Assembly: GCF_003061005.1 (NCBI RefSeq)
Contig: NZ_QAIK01000060.1
Location: 1 to 32,988 of the forward strand
Direction of reading: 5' to 3'
Length of the DNA stretch: 32,988 nucleotides
Source of the DNA: Pseudomonas sp. HMWF021
GTDB taxonomy: Bacteria > Pseudomonadota > Gammaproteobacteria > Pseudomonadales > Pseudomonadaceae
This document shows, in pieces, positions 18,889 through 26,044 of this stretch (positions are counted from its first letter, which is position 1; each line of letters begins with the position of its first letter). The position numbers were made by a program, and so were the translations under genes. The notes beneath the pieces were generated by a model that was given only the letters and a program-made list of their open reading frames with translations, searched no databases and was not told the DNA's origin.

Positions 18889-20235
18889 ATGGACGCTGTC
18901 TGCTCTGACCTGCTCGCCGAAGTGCGGGCGTTTCGCCAACGTTATCCCGAGGTGCGTTACGTCGACCTGATTTCCCTGGATATTCCGGGGCACTTCTACG
19001 GCAAGCGTTATCCGGTGGACATGCTCCAAAAAGTTGCGGCGGGCAGTGCCCTCAAACTGCCGCAAAACTGCGTGCTGCTGGGCGTGCAGGGCGGGCTGTT
19101 CAAGATCGGTGATTACTGTTTCAACGACGGCGACCCGGATGCTGTGCGCCGCCTCGTTCCGGGCACACTCAAACCGGTGACTTGGGAAGCGCAGCCGCTG
19201 GGGCAGATGCTGATTACCTCCGACGGCACCGCCAAACCGATCGAATTCGAACCCCGTGAAGTATTGGCGCAAGTGCTGAATCGACTGGCGGGCAAAGGCA
19301 TTCACCCGGTCGTGGCGTTCGAGCTTGAGTTCTATCTGTTCGACAAGAAACTGCGCGACGGCCTGCCGCAATTCCCCCGCGACGAACTGACCGACGATGC
19401 CGATGATCAGCCGAACATGCACATCGAACGCCTGTCGCGTTTCGCCCCGGTGCTCGATGAAATGGTGGAAGCAGCGCGGGCTCAGAGCATCGACGCCACG
19501 GTGATCACCGCCGAGCTGGGGCCTGGGCAATTCGAGATCAATTTCGGCCATCTGGACGACGGCCTGCGCGCGGCCGATTGGGCGGCGCTGTTCTGTCGCA
19601 GCACCCGTGGCGTTGCGCTCAAGCATGGCTTCCGCGCCAGTTTCATGGCCAAGCCCTACGTGCAACATCCGGGCAGCGGCATGCACGTGCATGTCAGCCT
19701 GTATGACGGTGCTGGCAATAACCTGTTGGCCGCCAATCATCAGCAAGCGCTGCGCCATGCCGTGGCCGGTTGCCTGGATCTGCTGCCGCACAGCATGCCG
19801 ATCTTCGCGCCGAACCAGAACGCCATGCGCCGCCTGAGCGGCACGGTGAACACTGCGACCCAGGCGAGTTGGGGTTACGAGGATCGAGACGCCTGTCTGC
19901 GGATTCCCGAATCGGACACGAAAAACCTGCGCATCGAATACCGGCTGGCCGGCGCCGACGCCAACCCGTATCTGGTGCTGGCGGCAATTCTGGTGGGTCT
20001 GGAACATGGCCTGGAAACCGGCAAGGAGCCGATCCCGCCACTCAACGACGACCGCAACAGCGGCATCGACTTCCCGACGGAAATCCTCGACGCGGTGCGC
20101 GCCTTGCAGCATCAGCCGCAACTGCGTGCGGGACTGGGCGCAGAGTTCGTCGACGTGTATTGCGAGAACAAGCGTCAGGATCACCTGGCATTCATGCAGG
20201 AGATCAGTGCGCGGGAGTATCGCTGGTATTTGTGA
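18889..20235 (+). CDS. Glutamine synthetase-family gamma-glutamyl-amine ligase (PuuA/PauA-like)
   Basis: This 448-residue protein belongs to the glutamine synthetase family but, as in PuuA-type enzymes, probably joins glutamate to an amine or polyamine rather than to ammonia. It shows AFELEFYLFD (metal and glutamate site), AELGPGQFEINFGH, QHPGSGMHVHVSLYD, the PNQNAMRRLSGTVNTATQAS loop and RIEYRLAGADANPYLVLAAI. The length and the absence of an adenylylation-site segment separate it from GlnA. AAAGGAAA precedes the ATG. It is the third gene of the oxidoreductase-regulator-ligase unit, which resembles the gamma-glutamylation route of putrescine use. Confidence 0.9.
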   Translation: MDAVCSDLLAEVRAFRQRYPEVRYVDLISLDIPGHFYGKRYPVDMLQKVAAGSALKLPQNCVLLGVQGGLFKIGDYCFNDGDPDAVRRLVPGTLKPVTWEAQPLGQMLITSDGTAKPIEFEPREVLAQVLNRLAGKGIHPVVAFELEFYLFDKKLRDGLPQFPRDELTDDADDQPNMHIERLSRFAPVLDEMVEAARAQSIDATVITAELGPGQFEINFGHLDDGLRAADWAALFCRSTRGVALKHGFRASFMAKPYVQHPGSGMHVHVSLYDGAGNNLLAANHQQALRHAVAGCLDLLPHSMPIFAPNQNAMRRLSGTVNTATQASWGYEDRDACLRIPESDTKNLRIEYRLAGADANPYLVLAAILVGLEHGLETGKEPIPPLNDDRNSGIDFPTEILDAVRALQHQPQLRAGLGAEFVDVYCENKRQDHLAFMQEISAREYRWYL

Positions 20236-20585
20236 TCACTGGTTCAGCGCCACACTTGAATCGGGTGCAGGGGCCGTGATGACCGGATGGAATTCAGCGC
20301 TGGTGAATTCCATCGCTCATCAAAATTGAAGAGCGTGCCACGAGATATTTTGGACACCGGACGTGAAGATGGCGAAAGAACGGCTTCGAATGACGTCTGG
20401 AGAAAATCCAATGCCATCCCGTGTAATGTCTGCGCTGAGTTGGAAATAGTTGACGTTGGCTGGCAGCTATCGCCAAAAGCAGGCGCTCGGGAGTGGCGTC
20501 TTGCGGCCAACAGTGGACACTCAATCAGTTGATGAGGAAATTACTTGGAAGTCCAAACCGTCTAGCACTCGATCTTGCCGCGTCC
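20236..20585. other. Gene-free stretch with hairpin and degenerate repeat
   Basis: No supportable gene lies in these 350 bases. The stretch contains a perfect 10-bp inverted repeat (20286-20295 with 20305-20314, loop of 9 nt) just after the ligase gene. At about 20460-20525 there is a degenerate intergenic module whose reverse strand resembles those at 22670 and 27445. It marks the transition from a conserved operon into an accessory region. Confidence 0.6.
20286..20314. repeat. Perfect 10-bp inverted repeat, possible terminator or operator
   Basis: GATGGAATTC at 20286-20295 and GAATTCCATC at 20305-20314 are exact complements around a 9-nt loop. It stands 50 nt after the stop of the ligase gene, where a terminator would be expected, but there is no T-tract after it on either strand. 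The stem is also less GC-rich than normal for this genome. It may instead be a protein-binding site. Confidence 0.5.
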
Positions 20586-21304
20586 TTACCCATCGATCTC
20601 GCCGTTACGAATGGCCATCCTGATGGCTTGTGCTGTCGTTGTCACGCCCAGACGTCGGCGTGCTGAGCGCAGGTGATTTTCAACTGTACGCTCCGACAAA
20701 CCGAGAGTCGCTGCAATATCCGCTTGCCGTCTTCCGGCAGCCGTCCATTCCATGACTTCGCGCTCTCGCGGGGAAAGGGTTCTTAACGCTTCGTCCAATG
20801 GCGCCTCAAGCAACCGCCGAGCCGCGAAAAAAGCGGCCGTCGCAACCAGGCTGAGCCCCAAGCGCACCCGCGCGCTCCCATCCACCGGCTCCCCCCCAAG
20901 CTCATTGCGCCCTCAAGCCCCTGTGGGCCAAAAACTGGCACCTGCAAACCCTGAATTCCTGGTCCACCTGGAGAACGAATCATCCGGTAACGCTCTTCTC
21001 CCTTAACCTGCTCTTTCTGCCAGAAGAAGGATTGCCGAGCATTCAAAAGGTGACGAGTCACCGGACAATGTCGAACGTAAGTCTCGGCATCCACCGCTTG
21101 ACCGTTATCGAACCAATCGCCTTCGACCCAGTAGATATGCTCAACCACTTCCTCACTTGCCGTCGATGCAGAAAACAGCACGAATCGATCATAACCGTAG
21201 GGTGTGGCGAAACCCCTGACGGATTTCTTGATTGATTCAAGCGTGCGCGCCGTCTCTATCTCCAGAGCAGCGCGCATCGCTGTTTCGGCCGGCCCGTCGC
21301 TCAC
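20586..21304 (-). pseudogene. LuxR-family regulator with autoinducer-type domain, split at a poly-G tract
   Basis: From GTG 21304 the frame encodes an N-terminal autoinducer-binding-like domain (FATPYGYDRFVLFSAS and YVRHCPVTRHLLNARQSFFW) as far as GAMSLGG. There it meets a run of seven G on the coding strand (20897-20891). The frame then becomes nonsense, while the neighbouring frame continues with EPVDGSARVRLGLSLVATAA and a complete LuxR helix-turn-helix (LSPREREVMEWTAAGRRQAD, then SERTVENHLRSARRRLG) to 20586. One extra G would join the two into a normal 239-residue LuxR protein. The GTG overlaps the hchA stop (GTGA). The domain shows CP where AHL-binding members usually have DP, so a classical AHL ligand is doubtful. 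It could be a pseudogene, a phase-variable gene or a sequencing error. Confidence 0.85.
20891..20897 (-). repeat. G7 homopolymer at the LuxR frame break
   Basis: Seven C on the plus strand, so seven G in the gene, lie between the sensor and DNA-binding domains. Eight G (or five) restore the full-length LuxR frame. The tract is a natural slippage site and also a common place for base-calling error. Confidence 0.85.
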
Positions 21305-22179
21305 TCCGATGCAACCTCTTTCAACAATGCTTCAGCTGCCAACTTGCCCAGATTGTTGCCTGCCAATGGGCTGTCGCCGGTCAGCAACTTGCGGTCTTGG
21401 AGCGTCGCACCTGAAATATCCTGATTGATGATCTCAACTCCCAAGGATTTCAACTGCTCACCAAATTTCCACGTCAGATGCCCAGGCATATACCTTATGT
21501 CGGGCGTCTTTGCGTCGAGACTGTCTGGAAATGCGCAGATCTTGTAGCCGTTGAATATGAAGGAGTTCCTTGACTCACCAATGCCCGCCGCGAGCATTGC
21601 TGCTGGGCCGTGACATAGGGAAATCACAAATTTGTCGTTGGTGATTGCCCAATGCAAAGCCGCTTTCACGTCGGCACTCTCCGGCAATCCAATCAGCGCG
21701 CCGTGCCCGCCAGGTATGAAAACGCCGATGTAATCCGAATCCTGCCCCAGCGCCTTCTCAACCACTTCGCACAGCTTCAAAGGTTTTTTGAACTGCTCAC
21801 GGTATTTGGCGTAGAAATCCTTTACCTCGGTATCTTCGCTAGGCATGGCCCAGAACTCGAATTTCACTGGATTGCCTGACAGGGTCGCAACGTCGAACGC
21901 GAAACCGGCTTTGTCGAGGTGATACATGGGCAACAACGTCTCGACTGGGTGATTACCGGTGGAAAACATTGTTCCGTTGTCGGTCAGTAAGTAGCGCTCA
22001 TCGGCGCCAATCAGCAAAATCTTCCAGCGGCCACCTCGGTAGGGATTAGCGTAATCCGCATCACTCAGATCAGATTTTGGCGAGGTAAATTGGCTAAGCG
22101 AGTATGGGGAGGGAAAAAAGGCATTGTCCTCCGCCTGATCCGGAGTGGGGCGCTTGTCGTCACTCTGCAAGGTAGTCAT
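21301..22179 (-). CDS. hchA: Hsp31/HchA family glyoxalase III and protein deglycase-type chaperone
   Basis: This 292-residue DJ-1/PfpI superfamily protein matches E. coli HchA closely: AEDNAFFPSPYSLSQFTSPK, GADERYLLTDNGTMFSTGNH, FIPGGHGALIGLPES and YMPGHLTWKFGEQLKSLGVE. The catalytic set is present: nucleophile Cys189 and His190 in SLCHGPAA, and Glu80. Known activities of the family are conversion of methylglyoxal to lactate without glutathione, and a holding-chaperone role. The start at 22179 follows GTAGGAGAAA; an upstream in-frame ATG (22311) adds non-family sequence. The stop overlaps the LuxR-family start, so the two form an operon. Confidence 0.94.
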   Translation of the reverse strand: MTTLQSDDKRPTPDQAEDNAFFPSPYSLSQFTSPKSDLSDADYANPYRGGRWKILLIGADERYLLTDNGTMFSTGNHPVETLLPMYHLDKAGFAFDVATLSGNPVKFEFWAMPSEDTEVKDFYAKYREQFKKPLKLCEVVEKALGQDSDYIGVFIPGGHGALIGLPESADVKAALHWAITNDKFVISLCHGPAAMLAAGIGESRNSFIFNGYKICAFPDSLDAKTPDIRYMPGHLTWKFGEQLKSLGVEIINQDISGATLQDRKLLTGDSPLAGNNLGKLAAEALLKEVASE

Positions 22180-22346
22180 GGGTTTTCTCCTACGAATGGG
22201 CCGATTGCCGAGGTTCATGCTAGTAGCGTGACGTAGGCCCAACAATGAGGGTTTTCCCTTAAAGAAATGTTCCTCACACATGCAGCGCGCCGATCGGCTG
22301 CTTTCGGCCAATAGCGGTCAGTGACAATATTCGCAAAGGCTACCGC

Positions 22347-22661
22347 TCAGCTTCCCGAAGACCGATCTCGACTATTCGTTAAGTACAGCACCATCGCTGC
22401 ACGAGCCGCATCTTTGATTGCTGCTCCGCGCAGTGCTGCAATGGGGTCACGTTATCCGTATAGGATGTTGATCCATGCGAGTGAACCTCCAATCACTCCC
22501 GACGCGATACCTTCAGCCTCAACCAAGGTGATATCTGCGCCTTTATCAGCCAGGTGATACGCCAGCGAAGCGCCCACGATGCCGGCACTAATGACAACGA
22601 CTCGTTTGCCCAGAGCATTTCCCATATCAACCTTCATTCTGTCGACCTGGAGGCGGTTCAT
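22347..22661 (-). pseudogene. Truncated FAD-dependent oxidoreductase (DAO family) remnant
   Basis: From about 22661 the minus strand encodes GKRVVVISAGIVGASLAYHL and ADITLVEAEGIASGVIGGSL-AWIN, the FAD-binding N-terminus of a DAO-type oxidoreductase. It then meets a TAA at 22454-22452. The same frame runs on afterwards to about 22347 (RDPIAALRGAAIKDAARAAM), but nothing like the remaining 300 residues follows. The first glycine of the GxGxxG motif is replaced by serine. It is a decayed remnant; the possible start codons are not meaningful. Confidence 0.75.
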
Positions 22662-22669
22662 TGTCTGCC

Positions 22670-22693
22670 TCTGGTCGATTTCTGCTTGTCGTA
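22670..22693 (+). repeat. Degenerate dispersed intergenic module, copy A
   Basis: This 24-nt core, beginning TCTGGTCGATT, matches the core at 27445-27468 at 20 of 24 positions in the same orientation, and flanking bases are also similar. A looser relative occurs on the minus strand at about 20460-20525. From memory, sequences of this type are scattered as short degenerate elements in Pseudomonas accessory intergenic DNA; that point needs a genome search. Confidence 0.55.
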
Positions 22694-22930
22694 ACGGGCA
22701 GCAGTTGTCGTCCAGAAAGCAGATGTAGATTTGTCTGAAGTGGCGAAATAGCTGCCAAAATCATCGTGTTAAAACGCCGCCTGAAATGGCAGCAAGATAA
22801 GCGCGTGAGTGTTGTTGGCACGTGAGGGTATCGAAAATTCGTTCAGCGACTACGGTAAGCGTCATCAACGACTATAGTCATTGGTGAGCCAGAGCGAATC
22901 CGACCATTCCCCTGCCAACCTGGCCTAATC

Positions 22931-23137
22931 CAATTCCGCGATTACACGGCGGATCTTCTTGTGTTCCTTAATGCGGAACGCCAACGTTTCGGTGCCGAAA
23001 TCACTCAGGCTCAGGCTGAGTTCGAGGCAGCGTTGTCTTTTTTGAACCCCTTGATGGTGGATGGAGTTATCCCGCCGGGCACGTCGCATCCCACTGAGCA
23101 CGTCCCAACCACCCATCTATCAAGGTTCAAGCAATGA
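22931..23137 (+). pseudogene. Possible C-terminal remnant of an outer-membrane efflux protein
   Basis: The plus strand reads FRDYTADLLVFLNAERQRFG and then AEITQAQAEFEAALSFLN before running to a TGA at 23135-23137 that overlaps the peroxiredoxin ATG. The pattern of a tyrosine-bearing turn, then LNAERQRF and an alternating AEI-QAQAE helix, resembles the last repeat of TolC/OprM-type efflux proteins. No start codon, signal peptide or N-terminal part is present, and a stop occurs upstream at 22856. The identification rests on a short pattern and is tentative. Confidence 0.35.
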
Positions 23138-23676
23138 ATACTTTAGAGTTCGATGATGCACAAAAAACCAATGGCGACCTGGTTCAGGGTCCGCTGCCGG
23201 CCGGTACTGTCGCGCCCGACTTCACTCTTCACGCAACCCCTGATCAACAGTTGTCGCTGCGTGAGCTAAAGGGAAATCCCGTGATATTGGCGTTTTATCC
23301 CGCTGACTGGACTTCGGTGTGTGGTGACCAACTGACCTTGTACAACCAGTTGTTACCCACCTTCAGAGAATACGGTGCGGTGCTATTGGGTATCTCGGTT
23401 GACAGCGCCTGGTGTCATCAGGCCTTTGCCAAAGATCGAAATTTCCACTTCAGCCTGCTGGCCGATTTCGAGCCCAAAGGGGCGGTGGCACGACAGTATG
23501 GAGCGTACGAGTCCCAGCTCGGAGTTTGTAAGAGGGCACTGTTCGTGATTGACAAGGAGGGGGTGGTCGCCTGGAGCTACATCTCACCAATGGCAATCAA
23601 CCCTGGGGCGGACGGCATTCTGGATGCGCTGGATGCTCTGGCGAATTCACCACAAAGCACGCCAACCAAAAATTAA
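23134..23676 (+). CDS. Peroxiredoxin (AhpC/TSA family)
   Basis: This 180-residue thiol peroxidase reduces hydrogen peroxide or organic peroxides. The peroxidatic site is PADWTSVC, with Cys63 and Thr60 in the PxxxTxxC pattern. It is followed by the thioredoxin-fold features LLGISVDSAWCHQAFAKDRN and GVCKRALFVIDKEGVVAWSY. Two further cysteines (94 and 132) could serve as resolving residues, so 1-Cys or atypical 2-Cys behaviour cannot be decided. The DsbA-like gene begins 11 nt downstream, suggesting a joint transcript and perhaps a redox partnership. Confidence 0.92.
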   Translation: MNTLEFDDAQKTNGDLVQGPLPAGTVAPDFTLHATPDQQLSLRELKGNPVILAFYPADWTSVCGDQLTLYNQLLPTFREYGAVLLGISVDSAWCHQAFAKDRNFHFSLLADFEPKGAVARQYGAYESQLGVCKRALFVIDKEGVVAWSYISPMAINPGADGILDALDALANSPQSTPTKN

Positions 23677-23687
23677 CAGGTGATTAC

Positions 23688-24227
23688 ATGGCCACTCTCA
23701 AAGTCCCGGTAAGTGCCAACGACCATCGCCAGGGAAGTGCGCATGCCAAGGTCACCTTGGTCGAATTTGGCGACTATGAATGTCCCTATTGCGGTGAAGC
23801 TTATTGGATGGTCAAGAATCTGCAACAGCATTTTCGCGATGACTTGCTGTTTGTGTTCCGTAACTTCCCTCTGACCACCGCTCACCCCCATGCATTGGGT
23901 GCAGCGGTCACCGCGGAGCATGCCGGGAGTCGAGGATTCTTCTGGGAGGCCCACGACGAATTGTACGAAAATCAAGATCGATTGGGCCTACCGCTGTATC
24001 GCGCCATTGTTCTAAAACACGGCCTTTCCAGCGAGGAACTCGACGTTGCCATGCGAGAGGACACTTACATCCCCAAAATACAATCCGACTTCAATGGCGG
24101 TGTACGCAGCGGCGTGAACGGTACTCCGGCGTTTTACTTTGACGGGCTTCGCTATGACGGGGTCCCAGAGTTCAACGAGATGAGTCAGATGATTGAGCTT
24201 CTGTTAGTGCGCGGACGAAATCGCTAG
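23688..24227 (+). CDS. DsbA-family thioredoxin-like oxidoreductase, cytoplasmic
   Basis: The 179-residue protein has the redox site ECPYC (Cys32/Cys35) in VTLVEFGDYECPYCGEAYWM, a helical insertion, and the cis-proline loop NGTPAFYFDG (Pro147). This is the layout of DsbA-like disulfide oxidoreductases. No signal peptide is visible, so it should act in the cytoplasm, unlike classical DsbA. AGGTGA precedes the ATG. With the peroxiredoxin 11 nt upstream, a role as reductant or disulfide relay for it is plausible but inferred. Confidence 0.91.
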   Translation: MATLKVPVSANDHRQGSAHAKVTLVEFGDYECPYCGEAYWMVKNLQQHFRDDLLFVFRNFPLTTAHPHALGAAVTAEHAGSRGFFWEAHDELYENQDRLGLPLYRAIVLKHGLSSEELDVAMREDTYIPKIQSDFNGGVRSGVNGTPAFYFDGLRYDGVPEFNEMSQMIELLLVRGRNR

Positions 24228-24325
24228 ATTGCGACATCGGCCCGGCATCACCCACACCAGAGCCGAGGGCAAACCAGCGTTAGCTTCCTTCTACATTAAA
24301 GAGGTGTACACGGAGCCGGCAGCTA

Positions 24326-25426
24326 ATGAAATCTTTGAAGTATTATGAAAAAAATCGACACGCCACATGGTTGGAGTTGTTTTTCGACCTGACTTTCGTT
24401 GTGACGATAGGCCAGGTTACGCATACTCTCGGACATGTTCATGAAGGCCACTTTGAACATAAGCAATTATGGATATTCTTGCTGCTTTTTGTACCGTTGT
24501 GGTGGATCTGGTCCAGTCACACGATTTACTCCAACAGGTTTGATACAGACAGCAATCTTCACCGTTTGGCAACATTATTCATAATGCTCCTGCTCATTGT
24601 GCTATCGGCACGGATCGGGGAAGATCTGGAAGTAAACTACCCGCTTATTATTGCCTGCTATTTTGGCATACGTGCCATCATCAGCATCATGTACATTTCG
24701 TCCATAAGTAAATTCGATTCTCGCGGCGAGCTCTCCTCTAGGCTCGGCTTCGCCCTGTTAATTAGCGCAGTCATTAGTCTCTCATCGGTTATTTTTGACC
24801 CGCCCTTGCGTTACCTTGTTGCTTATATTGGGATTGTTCTTGATATTCTGTTTCCTGTATTTTTCTGGACTAAACTAAAGCCGTTGCCAGCACACACAGA
24901 ACACTTGGTTGAGCGCATAGGCCTACTCACCCTAATCTTATTGGGGGAGTCAATTATTAGCCTTTCCGGAGGCTTATCTAACATTCAATGGGGTTATTAC
25001 AATGTGATGGCGGCCATCACCGGATTCATCATGATTTGCAGTATCTGGTGGATCTATTTTGATAGCTTTTACCTGCTGAGCAAAAATCACAGCAGTATGA
25101 GTGGGCACGCCTTGATCTACTCGCACCTTTTTCTTTTTATGGGGCTGGCACTCCTGGCAAATTTGATCAGGCATGCGATCCTGAATGACATTGCGATGCG
25201 CGATTTTCAGATCATGTCGATCATCGGCATGGCATTGTTTTTCCTGGGGAAGCAATATGGCTATTTCATAGCCGTGAGTCGAATAAGGAAATACATACTG
25301 CAAAACACCTTGATCGTGCTTTCTTTAGGTGGGTTAGTTATATTTCTACCGCGTGTCGAGTACATATTGGTCGGCCTGACAGTAACCATGATCTGTTATG
25401 TTCTCCTGAATTTCAGATATCGTTGA
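24326..25426 (+). CDS. Low temperature requirement protein A (LtrA) family membrane protein
   Basis: This very hydrophobic 366-residue protein has about ten predicted membrane segments. It carries the family signature near the N-terminus, RHATWLELFFDLTFVVTIGQ, and a second characteristic segment, ERIGLLTLILLGESIISLSG. LtrA was named from a Listeria mutant that fails to grow in the cold; its molecular activity is unknown. The gene is noticeably richer in A and T than its neighbours and uses AT-ending codons, which suggests transfer from a lower-GC source. The only Shine-Dalgarno candidate (GGAG) is rather far from the ATG. Confidence 0.88.
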   Translation: MKSLKYYEKNRHATWLELFFDLTFVVTIGQVTHTLGHVHEGHFEHKQLWIFLLLFVPLWWIWSSHTIYSNRFDTDSNLHRLATLFIMLLLIVLSARIGEDLEVNYPLIIACYFGIRAIISIMYISSISKFDSRGELSSRLGFALLISAVISLSSVIFDPPLRYLVAYIGIVLDILFPVFFWTKLKPLPAHTEHLVERIGLLTLILLGESIISLSGGLSNIQWGYYNVMAAITGFIMICSIWWIYFDSFYLLSKNHSSMSGHALIYSHLFLFMGLALLANLIRHAILNDIAMRDFQIMSIIGMALFFLGKQYGYFIAVSRIRKYILQNTLIVLSLGGLVIFLPRVEYILVGLTVTMICYVLLNFRYR

Positions 25427-25652
25427 GTCTTTATTATCAGGCCACAGCTCGGGAAAAGTGATCAAGCGGCTGGTCTGCGGCTTGCACGTTGCCCGCTACG
25501 TCATTCTCAGTGTCCGAGCGACATGCGACGCTACCCTTGGTCTCTTTGGGTTTGTAATCCTGGTGTCGTCGACCATAGTTAATTGCCGGATGCCCCTTTT
25601 AGCTATTGCGACCAGATAGCACCAGCCGCACCGTAACAACAGGAGCCACGTC

Positions 25653-25955
25653 ATGGTCAAAGTAGCGTTGTTCGTTCGTCTGGAAGCAAAACCCGGGAAA
25701 GAGAATGAGGTGGAGCGCTTTCTCTTGAGCGGCCTTCCTTTAGTGGAGGAGGAGCCAGCCACTACAGTCTGGTTTGGAATCCGCTTGGGGCCGTCCACCT
25801 TTGGCATCTTTGACGCATTCCCGGATGAAGCGGGCCGGCAGGCTCATCTTTCGGGCAAGGTCGCGGCGGCGCTTATGGCAAACGCTGCCGAGCTGTTTGC
25901 CGAACCGCCATCAATCGAGAAGGTTGACGTCCTTGCGGCCAAGCTGCCCGGTTAA
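25653..25955 (+). CDS. Antibiotic biosynthesis monooxygenase (ABM) domain protein
   Basis: This 100-residue single-domain protein starts VKVALFVRLEAKPGKENEVE and continues with ATTVWFGIRLGPSTFGIFDA and HLSGKVAAALM, which fits the ABM dimeric ferredoxin-like fold. Members are small quinol-type monooxygenases or have no proven activity. CAGGAGCC stands before the ATG. It lies between an AT-rich membrane gene and a convergent flavin oxidoreductase, in a group of small redox genes. Confidence 0.88.
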   Translation: MVKVALFVRLEAKPGKENEVERFLLSGLPLVEEEPATTVWFGIRLGPSTFGIFDAFPDEAGRQAHLSGKVAAALMANAAELFAEPPSIEKVDVLAAKLPG

Positions 25956-26044
25956 GCAAATCCAACAGGAAGTTCCATTCAGTTCGGGGAGGCTCACGAT
26001 GGTTTCGTCAAGTGAGCATCCGTCGGCGTAGCAGTGACCGATAT

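Larger units (their letters stand above)
22180..23133. other. 954-bp stretch of remnants and degenerate repeats
   Basis: Between hchA and the peroxiredoxin gene there is no intact gene. It holds a repeat-like segment at about 22290-22330 (TTTCGGCCAATAGCGGTCA), the oxidoreductase remnant (22347-22661), a degenerate repeat module (about 22660-22760, core 22670-22693) and a possible efflux-protein tail (22931-23137). The base composition is mixed and the frames are short. It looks like a site of repeated insertion and loss. Confidence 0.7.

Noticed and set aside
18769..20184. 471-codon minus-strand frame opposite the gamma-glutamyl ligase
   Set aside because: Shadow of a glutamine synthetase-family gene; no domain recognised.
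20294..20524. Small minus-strand frames downstream of the ligase gene
   Set aside because: No recognisable protein, no ribosome binding site, and they overlap a hairpin and a degenerate repeat.
22321..22557. Small plus-strand frame over the oxidoreductase remnant
   Set aside because: It is the complement of the FAD-binding remnant and has no own features.
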